Positions 53,371 to 61,684 are shown, counted from the stretch's first letter. The stretch: 64,000 nucleotides of DNA from Prevotella communis (GCF_022024115.1 NZ_CP091792.1:992001-1056000); one strand, 5' to 3'. Program-made: numbers and translations. Notes: generated by a model from the letters alone, not told the origin.

Positions 53371-55215
53371 ATGTGTGGAATAGTTGGTTATATTGGTAAG
53401 CAACAGGCTTATCCAATACTTATTAAGGGACTTCGTCGACTGGAGTATCGTGGTTATGACTCTGCCGGTGTGGCACTGATTAATGATAAATGCGACCTTA
53501 ATGTTTACAAGACGAAAGGTAAGGTGGACAATTTGACGGAGTATTGCTCTGACAAGGATGTCACGGGCTGTGTAGGTATTGCCCATACGCGCTGGGCTAC
53601 TCATGGCGAACCTTCGGCTCGTAATGCCCATCCACACTATTCGCAGAGCCATAACCTGGCAATTATCCATAACGGAATTATTGAGAACTATGCCGATATT
53701 AAGGCTAAGCTGATAGATAAAGGCGTGGAGTTCAAGAGTGACACGGATACCGAGGTACTGGTGCAGCTCGTAGAGTATATCATGGAGAAAAAGGGCATCA
53801 CTCTGCTTGAGGCTGTTCAGGTGGCACTCTATCAGGTGATTGGTGCTTATGCCATCGCTATTGTTGATAAGCGCGACCCCAGTCAGATAATTGCTGCCCG
53901 TAAGCAGAGTCCACTAGTGGTAGGTATCGGAAAGGATGAGTTTTTCCTAGGGTCTGATGCCAGTCCTATCATTGAATATACGGACAAGGTTGTGTATCTG
54001 GAGGATGGTATGATTGCCGTCATCCGTTTGGGTGAGGACTTGAAGGTGATGAGTATCCTCGGTGAGGAGCAGGAACTGCAGGTGAAGAAGGTGGATATTG
54101 ATCTTGGACAGATAGAGAAAGGCGGCTATGCTCATTTTATGCTGAAGGAAATCTTTGAGCAGCCCGAATGTCTTACTAACTGTATGCGTGGACGTATCAA
54201 TGTAGATGCCAACCACGTGACACTTTCTGCCCTTATCGATTATCGTCTCCAACTGTTGAAAGCCAAGCGTATTGTCATAGTAGCTTGTGGTACCTCTTGG
54301 CATGCAGGTCTTATTGGTAAACAACTGATAGAATCGTTCTGCCGTATTCCTTGTGAGGTGGAGTATGCCTCGGAGTTCCGTTATCGTAACCCTGTTGTTA
54401 CAGACGATGACGTGGTGATTGCAATCTCGCAGAGTGGTGAGACGGCCGATACTCTTGCTGCTATCCAGTTGGCTAAGGAGAAAGGGGCCTTTATCTATGG
54501 TATCTGTAATGCCATTGGCTCAAGCATCCCTCGTGCCACCGATACGGGTACATATATCCATGTAGGTCCAGAGATTGGCGTGGCTTCAACGAAGGCTTTC
54601 ACGGGTCAGGTCACGGTACTCACCATGTTTGCTTTGGCATTGGCTGATGCAAAGGGTACTATCAGTCGTGATGAATACCTGAAGGTGGTGGAAGAGTTGA
54701 ATCGTGTTCCTGAAATTATCAGGGAGGTGTTGAAGACAAATGAGAAAGTGCGTGATCTTGCTCGTACCTTTACATATGCGCACAACTTCCTGTATTTGGG
54801 ACGCGGCTATTCTTATCCAGTAGCTTTGGAGGGCGCTTTGAAACTGAAGGAGATTTCTTATATACATGCCGAGGGCTATCCTGCTGCAGAGATGAAACAT
54901 GGACCTATTGCTCTGATTGACTCTGATATGCCTGTTGTGGTCATTGCTACACACAATGCCATGTACGAGAAGGTACTATCTAATATTCAGGAAATCAAAG
55001 CTCGCCAGGGACGTGTCATCGCACTTGTGTCAAAGGGTGACGATACTATTAGTCGTATAGCTGACGAGGTTATCGAACTGCCTGATGTGCTGGAATGCCT
55101 GGAGCCTTTGGTGGCTACCATTCCTCTCCAGCTTTTGGCTTACCATGTGGCCGTCTGCAAGGGTAAGAACGTGGACCAGCCTCGAAATCTGGCAAAGTCG
55201 GTTACGGTAGAGTAA
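53371..55215 (+). CDS. glmS: Glutamine:fructose-6-phosphate aminotransferase
   Basis: A 614-residue cytoplasmic enzyme that makes glucosamine 6-phosphate, the entry to UDP-GlcNAc. Residues 1-240 are the class II glutaminase domain with the N-terminal nucleophile Cys2 (MCGIVGYIG) and HTRWATHGEPS. Two SIS domains follow (VIVACGTSWHAGLIGKQL, AISQSGETADTLAA) and the C-terminus DQPRNLAKSVTVE is the isomerase signature. It is next to, but separate from, the polysaccharide locus. Confidence 0.97.
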   Translation: MCGIVGYIGKQQAYPILIKGLRRLEYRGYDSAGVALINDKCDLNVYKTKGKVDNLTEYCSDKDVTGCVGIAHTRWATHGEPSARNAHPHYSQSHNLAIIHNGIIENYADIKAKLIDKGVEFKSDTDTEVLVQLVEYIMEKKGITLLEAVQVALYQVIGAYAIAIVDKRDPSQIIAARKQSPLVVGIGKDEFFLGSDASPIIEYTDKVVYLEDGMIAVIRLGEDLKVMSILGEEQELQVKKVDIDLGQIEKGGYAHFMLKEIFEQPECLTNCMRGRINVDANHVTLSALIDYRLQLLKAKRIVIVACGTSWHAGLIGKQLIESFCRIPCEVEYASEFRYRNPVVTDDDVVIAISQSGETADTLAAIQLAKEKGAFIYGICNAIGSSIPRATDTGTYIHVGPEIGVASTKAFTGQVTVLTMFALALADAKGTISRDEYLKVVEELNRVPEIIREVLKTNEKVRDLARTFTYAHNFLYLGRGYSYPVALEGALKLKEISYIHAEGYPAAEMKHGPIALIDSDMPVVVIATHNAMYEKVLSNIQEIKARQGRVIALVSKGDDTISRIADEVIELPDVLECLEPLVATIPLQLLAYHVAVCKGKNVDQPRNLAKSVTVE

Positions 55216-55238
55216 TTGTTTGAATATGTGATATATTA

Positions 55239-55274
55239 AAAATGGTGTAACCTGCTGGGTTGCACCATTTTTAT
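55239..55274. terminator. Terminator between glmS and the HU-like gene
   Basis: A long stem (AAAATGGTGTAACC at 55239-55252 with GGGTTGCACCATTTTT from about 55257) has T-rich sequence after it. Both convergent genes can use it. Confidence 0.85.
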
Positions 55275-55295
55275 ATTTTATTCTTGCTTTACTGG

Positions 55296-55685
55296 TTAGT
55301 CCTGTTTCTCCTTCTCGAAACTCATGTTCTCGTAGAGTTCCTGCGAACCGTCATTGCTTTGGGGTAGGAAGTGGAGTCGTACACCACGGATGTGCTTCTT
55401 GGCGCGGAATTCCTTGGGATCATCTACCTTGTCACTTTCTATCTCGAGTTTCATCATACCCCAGTCTGGCAGACGCACACGATCACCGTCGCGCAGGTGA
55501 CTGTTCACCACTTCGGCGATGCTGATAAGTACGCCTTTGATATTGCCTGCGCTGAACCCCGTGCGCAGGGCAGTCTCCTTGATAATCTGTTCGCTCTCTA
55601 TGGTCTTCTCGTGAACGGCCACTGCCTTGTATTTTCCAAAGTTCTTGAGGGTGGGCTTGGTTTCTTGCTTAATCTTATATTTCAT
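55296..55685 (-). CDS. HU-like DNA-binding protein (HU-HIG type)
   Basis: A 129-residue protein with the variant HU fold found in Bacteroidetes. It starts MKYKIKQETKPTLKNFGKYK, then has ALRTGFSAGNIKGVLISIAE (dimer helices) and the beta-arm region GDRVRLPDWGMMKLEIES with KHIRGVRLHFLPQ. It lacks the canonical HU RNPxT arm tip. It could bend DNA or act as a chromosome-architecture factor. ATG at 55685 is chosen because a -7 box (TAAATTTG, minus strand 55707-55714) lies just upstream. It is the last housekeeping-like gene before the CRISPR region. Confidence 0.8.
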   Translation of the reverse strand: MKYKIKQETKPTLKNFGKYKAVAVHEKTIESEQIIKETALRTGFSAGNIKGVLISIAEVVNSHLRDGDRVRLPDWGMMKLEIESDKVDDPKEFRAKKHIRGVRLHFLPQSNDGSQELYENMSFEKEKQD

Positions 55686-55766
55686 AATGCTTTTCGTATT
55701 TTCGTGCAAATTTAGTAAATACTCCTGAGAATGCCAATTATTTCTCGATAATCTTGATTTAAACAT

Positions 55767-56170
55767 CTTCCGACACTCACCCGTTACATCTCTATCGGTT
55801 ATAAAGTAAAACCCAGTCTATTGTTCCTCATTTCTTAGCAGTAGAGTAGTAAAGAAATTCTCTAGAGAATTTTGTCCTTACTAAGTGATATAGCATTTGC
55901 TACTTAGTTATACAGGAAGAAATTCTCTAGAGAATTTTTCTACTATCATATAGAAGGCAGATTGAAAGTCCGTAATTTCGTTCTTGTTACTACGTTAAAC
56001 AGACCTGATAAGTCAATACAAATAGTACCCAGAAATACAAGAGAACTAGAAGAAGATCCCATAGTGATTCCTGATTAGAATGGCTACGTTCCACAACATT
56101 CTTGCATAGGTAAGCGTTAAGTGGCAGCTCGTGAGGAAGGAACTGTATGATGGTAAGAAATTACAATAGA
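55767..56170. other. Gene-free stretch upstream of the CRISPR leader
   Basis: About 400 bases with no convincing gene. A 60-codon minus-strand frame (56046-56228) has no recognisable protein character and runs through the CRISPR leader promoter. What is visible: two identical 18-bp palindromes (55855-55872 and 55920-55937) with a smaller inverted repeat between them. The rest is unremarkable. Confidence 0.6.
55855..55937. repeat. Twin 18-bp perfect palindromes
   Basis: AAATTCTCTAGAGAATTT occurs at 55855-55872 and again at 55920-55937, exactly 65 bases apart start to start; both copies are preceded by GA. Between them ACTAAGT and ACTTAGT form a small inverted repeat. Each palindrome is perfectly two-fold symmetric with CTAG at the centre, as expected of a dimer-binding operator; a miniature element is another possibility. 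Confidence 0.75.
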
Positions 56171-56171
56171 T

Positions 56172-56203
56172 TTTGGTGGTTTGAAAAAAACATCGTATAT
56201 TTG
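56172..56203 (+). promoter_or_regulatory. CRISPR leader promoter
   Basis: TTTG at 56172-56175 and TATATTTG at 56196-56203 are 20 bases apart, a standard Bacteroidetes promoter pointing toward the array 80 bases downstream. Confidence 0.7.
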
Positions 56204-56215
56204 CAGCGCAAAGGG

Positions 56216-56227
56216 TGGTCTTTGACA
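56216..56227 (+). promoter_or_regulatory. boxA-like antitermination site in the CRISPR leader
   Basis: TGGTCTTTGACA matches 10 of 12 positions of the E. coli boxA consensus TGCTCTTTAACA. It lies between the leader promoter and the first repeat, where NusB/S10 binding would protect a long untranslated transcript from Rho. boxA elements in CRISPR leaders are known from other bacteria. Confidence 0.6.
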
Positions 56228-56284
56228 TATTAGTATAAAGAATACATACATAGTCTGTTATTCGCGTTCCCCCCGGCGTTCAGC

Positions 56285-56714
56285 GTTGTGAATACCTCTC
56301 AATTAGTACGAAAGCAATATCATAAACAGTGCGCAGGTCGATGTCTTCCGTGCGCTGCTCGTTGTGAATACCTCTCAAATTAGTACGAAAGCAATATCAT
56401 AAACAGTCTGGATGATGTACTTGCCGTCGTAGGGGATGTTGTGAATACCTCTCAAATTAGTACGAAAGCAATATCATAAACAGTATCATGTCCGACGCGA
56501 TGCAGAACTCACCAGTTGTGAATACCTCTCAAATTAGTACGAAAGCAATATCATAAACAGTGTAAAAAAAATCAAATCCGAGAAGGCTGAGTTGTGAATA
56601 CCTCTCAAATTAGTACGAAAGCAATATCATAAACAGTCATCACCTCATTCTTCTGCCAAGTAACACCGTTGTGAATACCTCTCAAATTAGTACGAAAGCA
56701 ATATCATAAACAGT
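56285..56714 (+). CRISPR. Type II CRISPR array, 6 repeats and 5 spacers
   Basis: Repeats of 47 bp begin at 56361, 56438, 56515, 56591 and 56668. The first, at 56285-56330, is 46 bp because it lacks one A in the CTCTCAAATTAG segment. All start GTTGTGAATACCTC and end ATCATAAACAGT. Spacers are 30, 30, 30, 29 and 30 bp. The 5' part of the repeat pairs with the anti-repeat at 60582-60601, so transcription is on the plus strand, from the promoter at 56196. The repeat size and 5' GTTGTG are typical of Bacteroidetes type II-C arrays. Confidence 0.97.
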
Positions 56715-56788
56715 AGATCTGCCGTAAAAGACAGAACCACAGAGATTTATGATTGCAAACAGGAAAACAAAAATGTTTGTGATAACAG

Positions 56789-56820
56789 AGAAATCCCTCG
56801 ATAGTGAGGGATTTCTTTTA
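56789..56820. terminator. Terminator of the CRISPR array, beside the cas9 stop
   Basis: A perfect 11-bp stem (56789-56799 with 56806-56816, AGAAATCCCTC / GAGGGATTTCT) has a 6-base loop, followed in the plus direction by TTTTATT. It closes the array transcript and may also serve cas9, whose stop is at 56818-56820. Confidence 0.85.
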
Positions 56821-59800
56821 TTCTGCATACTCTATATGTCCAATCTTGGTTATCCGAACTTTTACAGCACCCTTTAAATCGTTTATAACACGAATTCTTT
56901 TCCACGTCATGTTTTTCAATTTCGCATTATTGTTTTTCGTCGCATCGTACTGATGTCTGAAACGATAGTCTCCTTCCGATATGGCCTGAACCTTGAATAA
57001 GTGTGGACTTATCAAAGCATAGTTATCTTTTGCGGTCAGATCTATGTCAGCTGGATTGAAACCTGTGGCCTCGTCGGGGAACACAAAGCAGTCGTTCTGC
57101 TGAAGCGAAAACAGGAACCTCCAGCCCTTGTCTGCATTATATGTCATGTCGATGACGGGGTTACCCTGTATGGCGCTGTCAACAGCATCGAAAAATGACA
57201 CCACAACTTCGTGCAACTCATGCTGCGCATCTTCGTATATCGCAACATGATGATTGTTGTTTGTTCTGACGTAGTCGGCAGATTGGACCTTACCATCCTT
57301 GTCAAGCAGCAGCTCGCCCTTGTTGTCGTGTTTTTTGTGGATGGCTCGGGCATCCTTTAATTTGGTTCTTACGATGACCCGTTTGATGCGGATGCCTTTC
57401 TCACGATTAAACCAGATGGGATTCTCTTCCAGATTGGAAAAAGCCTCTTTGGGTTTGTTGCCATACTCGCGAAGTCTTTCTTGCAGAATGCGCTGTACGC
57501 CCTTGTCAACGACATCATTTACATTTAAACTCTCGTTCACCTCAACACGTTTGGTGAACACCTTTACGCCATTCTCCATGATGCTGCCATAGTAGGTATC
57601 ATCGTGCAGTTTGCCTCTTGGCGTTAGCTGTATCTGGCGGTTGCCTTCTTTTTTCTTCTTACTCTTCGAGATGTTCAGGTTTGGTGTTACTGCGTTTATT
57701 GCTGGTTTTTGATAAACGTTGATTCTCTCCAGCTGTTGTTTGACTTCGGCACGCAACTCTCCCAATGGCATTGGCTCATTGAAGCGCCAGTTGCCCTGCT
57801 TGTCGCGATGCAGATTTTTCTGTCGCATCTTCATCAACTGTTCCCGCTTTTCGCCCTCAGCATTCAGACTGTTGAGGTAATTGATGAAAGCAGGCTTGGT
57901 GAAGGCAACGGTGATAGCATCCATCGCGTGGTTACGATGGTCGGTACGCTTAGTCCAGGCATCCTCGTTGATCTTGCGAACCGTCTTACCGTCTTTGTCC
58001 TCGTAGGTATCAATCAGCTCCAGTTTGTCGTATTTGTCCCAAACGAGTTCCTGTAATACATCCACCAATTGCCAGTCGTCGCGCAGGCGGCTGGTAATGC
58101 TACCGGTAGTGGGTACTACCTTTCGGGTGATAGTACCCAGCAGTTCGTAAGCCTTGCGGTTGATGTATTGTGTTAGGCCCAAATCCCTTGTCAGAGGCTC
58201 GTCCTGAATGTCGGCTGCTGTGCGCAGCAGATTGTCCTTCTTGGCTTTGCTGATGGCTTTCTTCTTGAATAGGTCGTTGACTCTGGCTATATACTGCTGG
58301 GCTTCGGCCTCGCCATATTTCCACTTCACATAGTCCAGAGCCGTCATATCGCCCTTCTCCTCATTGATGCTCGAAAGTTCTACCGTCAGCACCGAGAAAG
58401 CGTTGCTGGGGCTTTTGGCTTTGGGGATGATGTGTTCCTTGTCGAACTTACGATGGATGATAAGGTCAACCAAATCGACCTTGGTCTTAGAATAAAGCGT
58501 CTTGTATCCAAGAGGTGCCAACTCCTTATATAATCTGTATTTCAGGATGTCGTTTTCGCTGACGTAGGTTACATGATAGCCTCTTTCGTTCAGCTGGTCA
58601 ATGAGTTCCTGTCGGCACTTTGCTCGTTCGTTCTTATTATTCTCTATGTCCTGAGTCATTCGCCTTCGGCTTTCTGCGTTCTTGCTCAGGTCGCGTGCAA
58701 GTTCAATGCGTATCTCGTTGAATTGACCATACTCATCGCCATATTCGTCTATCAATCCGTTTACAACCGAAACCATCTGGTTAAGGACTCTTTCTACTAG
58801 CGGATTGCGCAGGCTATTATGAGGAATGGGTTGCAAGTAATGGTGCAAAACGCGGCTTTCGTTCTCTTCCTTGGTGATGGAACGCTTGGAGTGATTGTAA
58901 CCTGCTTTTTCGCAGGCTTCATTATACTGATAACCCTCTTTCAGGAATGGTAGTAACTTTTGTATGGCTTTGGCGCTGAGGCTGCGATATCCATCGGGGA
59001 ATTTAACATCGGCAATGATCTTGGCGTATTCATCGTTGTCGAAGCCGAAGAACTCCTTTACACGTTGCACAAGTTTGGCACTGCCTGAGCGTGAATTGTC
59101 GCCAGGGAAAGAATAGAGCAGATGCCACAACTTATAGTGAGGCTGCATGTAGATTTCAGGACCTATCATGACTTCGCCATTCAGCGCTTCCGTCTTGTAA
59201 CCCAAGCCTTCAAATACCTTGCATATAACATTAAGCACATCTTGTGCCTTCATCTTCTTGATGTCCAATATGTCGTGACCTGTCATTTCCAATATCTTCA
59301 GATATGCGCTCACCAGTCTGGTCTGAGTCTCGTTGCCAATGAGGGTGTCGAAGTTCAGGTCGTAGGTCTTTGTCTGTTTGCCAACAAGCAGTTTGATGGC
59401 GGCTGTTTTTGTCAGTTCCTTCCTAATAGACAGTTCTGCGGCCAGCATCTCCTTCTGTTCCAGCGTCAGAGCGTATTGCTCAAGCGTGGTGGTGTTGGTG
59501 AGAACGACATCATTCAGTCGCTGCCACATCCTGAATTCTTGGAATAAGGGCGACGATATGGGGCAGACTCTGCTACCTGTTGTTACAAGTTGCTTCTTGC
59601 CGTTTTTCTCAACCTCTATCTGATGACTCTCCAGTTCGCAAAAACTCAGGTCCTGTTTCTTGCTCTCTATGGGGCGTTGGAAGAAAATAATACGGTTCTT
59701 AATTTCCTTCTTTAGTTTGCGAGTTAGTTCTGGGTGGAATGCCATCTGCGTCTTCCAAATCTGCTCAAACTCATCCTCGTAGTCCTTGCGATAGAATGTC

Positions 59801-60417
59801 TGGCGCTTGATGCCTTTCAATGGATTGAGAGTCAGTTGGTTCATCAGGTATTGGCCAACGGTCTGATGGTTCTCAACCAACGTATTACTGCGTCCTGTTA
59901 TGGCAGCCAGATAGGCTCCCATATCCTCTATGTCGGTATCAGCTTCGCCCTTACGGATGCTTTTATATCCGCGCTTTTTGTTAATCATGAGCAGTACCCT
60001 TGCCAGCTCGCTTAATGAGATTTCCTCACGTGCAGCCTTTGATCGCAACATGAGGGTTTCGTAGGTGGTTCCCTTGCCGTCTTCACACAGCAGGGTATCG
60101 CCGTCAATGAAACCATTCTCGCGCAACAGGGCTATCAGGTCGGCACGTCTTTGTTTGTATCGCTGAAGTTTACGATGGGCTCCACGTTTCTGCCGTCTCA
60201 CCAAATTGGGAGAAACGGTGAGTCCCTTTCTGAACATGTCAATAGGCTTACCCTCTGAAATCTTGCCTTTGGCATTCATATACGCAAAATTGTCAAAATC
60301 AACCTTGACGACATTCGAATCAATAATCCTTGATTGTTCGTTGTCGTTCTCTGCTTCTAATATCAGCGCCCAGCCGATACTGGCAATTCCCGGGTCTAAT
60401 CCTAGTATAAATTTCAT
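56818..60417 (-). CDS. cas9: Cas9 nuclease, probable type II-C
   Basis: A 1199-residue RNA-guided DNA endonuclease that cuts targets matched by crRNA and tracrRNA. RuvC-I has Asp8 (FILGLDPGIASIGWAL); an arginine-rich bridge helix lies at about 72-100 (RRQKRGAHRKLQRYKQRR). RuvC-II has Glu572 (IRIELARDL), HNH has Glu661-His662 (DKEHIIPKAKS) and Asn685, and RuvC-III has His830 and Asp833 (HRNHAMDAI). All nuclease residues are therefore present. The recognition lobe spans about 100-560 and the PAM-interacting end about 850-1199. ATG at 60417 is used; an upstream frame would add 37 residues that cross the -7 box at 60446-60453. No cas1, cas2 or csn2 is adjacent. PAM unknown. Confidence 0.97.
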   Translation of the reverse strand: MKFILGLDPGIASIGWALILEAENDNEQSRIIDSNVVKVDFDNFAYMNAKGKISEGKPIDMFRKGLTVSPNLVRRQKRGAHRKLQRYKQRRADLIALLRENGFIDGDTLLCEDGKGTTYETLMLRSKAAREEISLSELARVLLMINKKRGYKSIRKGEADTDIEDMGAYLAAITGRSNTLVENHQTVGQYLMNQLTLNPLKGIKRQTFYRKDYEDEFEQIWKTQMAFHPELTRKLKKEIKNRIIFFQRPIESKKQDLSFCELESHQIEVEKNGKKQLVTTGSRVCPISSPLFQEFRMWQRLNDVVLTNTTTLEQYALTLEQKEMLAAELSIRKELTKTAAIKLLVGKQTKTYDLNFDTLIGNETQTRLVSAYLKILEMTGHDILDIKKMKAQDVLNVICKVFEGLGYKTEALNGEVMIGPEIYMQPHYKLWHLLYSFPGDNSRSGSAKLVQRVKEFFGFDNDEYAKIIADVKFPDGYRSLSAKAIQKLLPFLKEGYQYNEACEKAGYNHSKRSITKEENESRVLHHYLQPIPHNSLRNPLVERVLNQMVSVVNGLIDEYGDEYGQFNEIRIELARDLSKNAESRRRMTQDIENNKNERAKCRQELIDQLNERGYHVTYVSENDILKYRLYKELAPLGYKTLYSKTKVDLVDLIIHRKFDKEHIIPKAKSPSNAFSVLTVELSSINEEKGDMTALDYVKWKYGEAEAQQYIARVNDLFKKKAISKAKKDNLLRTAADIQDEPLTRDLGLTQYINRKAYELLGTITRKVVPTTGSITSRLRDDWQLVDVLQELVWDKYDKLELIDTYEDKDGKTVRKINEDAWTKRTDHRNHAMDAITVAFTKPAFINYLNSLNAEGEKREQLMKMRQKNLHRDKQGNWRFNEPMPLGELRAEVKQQLERINVYQKPAINAVTPNLNISKSKKKKEGNRQIQLTPRGKLHDDTYYGSIMENGVKVFTKRVEVNESLNVNDVVDKGVQRILQERLREYGNKPKEAFSNLEENPIWFNREKGIRIKRVIVRTKLKDARAIHKKHDNKGELLLDKDGKVQSADYVRTNNNHHVAIYEDAQHELHEVVVSFFDAVDSAIQGNPVIDMTYNADKGWRFLFSLQQNDCFVFPDEATGFNPADIDLTAKDNYALISPHLFKVQAISEGDYRFRHQYDATKNNNAKLKNMTWKRIRVINDLKGAVKVRITKIGHIEYAE

Positions 60418-60445
60418 AGGGTAGCAGCAATTAAATAATGTCTTG

Positions 60446-60453
60446 CAAAGATA
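60446..60453 (-). promoter_or_regulatory. -7 box of cas9
   Basis: The minus strand reads TATCTTTG, 29 bases before the cas9 start; no clear -33 partner was found. Confidence 0.55.
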
Positions 60454-60545
60454 GTAAAAAGGCGACGTAATGAGATAAAAACAGCATCGATTTTTAAAAT
60501 AATTAAAGTTTAGGATATGATTTGGCAATATTTTTCGTCGTTTTC

Positions 60546-60576
60546 TTTGTTCATTCTAAGAAAAAACGTATCTTTG
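60546..60576 (+). promoter_or_regulatory. tracrRNA promoter
   Basis: TTTG at 60546-60549 and TATCTTTG at 60569-60576 are exactly 19 bases apart. The anti-repeat begins 6 bases later. Confidence 0.75.
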
Positions 60577-60581
60577 CAGCA

Positions 60582-60673
60582 CTAATTTGAGGTATTCACA
60601 ATAAGGATTATTCCGTTGTGAACATTAAAGAGAGCCAAAGCTATTTCCTAATAGTGGCGGTTCTTTTTCTTTT
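60582..60673 (+). ncRNA. tracrRNA
   Basis: The trans-activating RNA that pairs with crRNA repeats to load Cas9. Positions 60582-60601 are complementary to repeat bases 2-23, with all 20 anti-repeat bases pairing and a 2-base bulge on the crRNA side. Next come GGATTATTCC and CACAA/TTGTG, an inverted pair that makes the nexus hairpin. A 3' stem with CTATT/AATAG and GCC/GGC pairs (about 60630-60665) and a T-rich tail ends it. The gene is on the strand opposite to cas9, upstream of its start; the array is on the same strand as this RNA. Exact ends are estimated. Confidence 0.9.
60629..60673 (+). terminator. tracrRNA terminator
   Basis: An imperfect hairpin with CTATTtcctAATAG at the tip and GCC/GGC below, then TTCTTTTTCTTTT. 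It ends 10 bases from the stop of the convergent HEPN gene. Confidence 0.65.
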
Positions 60674-60682
60674 GGGGTATTG

Positions 60683-61540
60683 TTACTCTCTATGTTTTGA
60701 TAGCACAAATCTGTTCAGACTATCTTTATTTAGTTCTATAAACTCATTACTGTGTGACTCTAAGAATTTAGGTGACATCTTCTGAATTAACTTTGGCAAT
60801 AATAATTCAAAGAGCTTTTGGGTTGATCCTATTGTGACTGTCAACAATGTGTTTAATTCGCCTATAAATGCTTTCTTGGTTTTTGCCAGAAGATACTTGT
60901 TTGCCTTTGTACCCTCTATGTATTCATGCATATCATCCGCTGTTAACGGCTTTGTGTGAAGGCTCGACCAAATGATAGTAAGGTGATAGTTGTCTAGCAT
61001 TTTGGAAGACAAAAGTCCCTCGTGAGAAACCTTATTTCTCTTTTGCTCATGTTCTTGTATTACAGAATAATAGTGTTCTATTAGCTCGACAATATCATTC
61101 TCACCATTTGCATTCAACGCATCACGCAATTTGTTCCATTGAATCATTCTTTTGCTGCCAATATTAATATCGCACAACTCAACTAACAGCTTAAAGTACA
61201 AATCGTGAATAGTCGTAATAGAATGACAGAATGAAGAGTAATGATATCTATAGAAATCGTATGCAGTATAACCCTTTTCTGAGTAGTATTTAGCATTATA
61301 ACGCCTCTTGATTTGCAAGATGGCGAGTTGCATATATGACATTGATGATGTAATCCCCATCATAATTTTTCTTACCTTTTTGAGACACGTTTCGTGTGGT
61401 AAAAGTGGTGGACGCTCACCTTTTATTTTGCTCTCAATATAAGGATACGACCGCACGATATCGTCTAAGCTGGCAAAATCATCCAAGATAAGAACTATCT
61501 CGAAGAAAGGTGTTTTTGTCACAAGGTTGATATTATTCAT
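60683..61540 (-). CDS. HEPN-motif protein (Cthe_2314-like)
   Basis: A 285-residue, mostly helical cytoplasmic protein. HEPN RNase signature R-x4-H is present at Arg168 to His173 (KRNKVSHEG), with a preceding helix EHYYSVIQEHEQ. The overall pattern recalls Cthe_2314-like HEPN proteins, which are often found in defence or toxin settings. It is convergent with the tracrRNA gene and divergent from the RhuM-Fic gene, each with its own -7 box. Possible roles are a ribonuclease effector or an abortive-infection factor; nothing in the sequence proves it works with Cas9. Confidence 0.75.
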   Translation of the reverse strand: MNNINLVTKTPFFEIVLILDDFASLDDIVRSYPYIESKIKGERPPLLPHETCLKKVRKIMMGITSSMSYMQLAILQIKRRYNAKYYSEKGYTAYDFYRYHYSSFCHSITTIHDLYFKLLVELCDINIGSKRMIQWNKLRDALNANGENDIVELIEHYYSVIQEHEQKRNKVSHEGLLSSKMLDNYHLTIIWSSLHTKPLTADDMHEYIEGTKANKYLLAKTKKAFIGELNTLLTVTIGSTQKLFELLLPKLIQKMSPKFLESHSNEFIELNKDSLNRFVLSKHRE

Positions 61541-61564
61541 AAGTCATTATGTCATTGGTTTGTG

Positions 61565-61666
61565 CAAAGATACGAATAAAAATCAGAGGAAGAAACTTTT
61601 TCTATGATTTAAGACGTAACATTTCCATTTTTTGCATACTATATTAATAGAAAAGTATTACTTTTG
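61565..61666. promoter_or_regulatory. Divergent promoters of the HEPN and RhuM-Fic genes
   Basis: TATCTTTG on the minus strand at 61565-61572 and TACTTTTG on the plus strand at 61659-61666 precede the two divergent genes. Confidence 0.55.
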
Positions 61667-61684
61667 CAAAACGAAAAGAATGTT

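Noticed and set aside
56046..56228. 60-codon minus-strand frame before the CRISPR array
   Set aside because: It overlaps the leader promoter and boxA-like site, has no signal peptide or recognisable motif, and no -7 box of its own.
56238..56254. Possible degenerate extra repeat 30 bases before the first CRISPR repeat
   Set aside because: The last 10 bases resemble the repeat end (8 of 10) and the 30-base spacing fits, but the 5' GTTGTG half is absent, so a remnant repeat is not supported.
56331..56667. Self-targeting spacers within the window
   Set aside because: No spacer matched another part of the window by eye; a whole-genome search was not possible.
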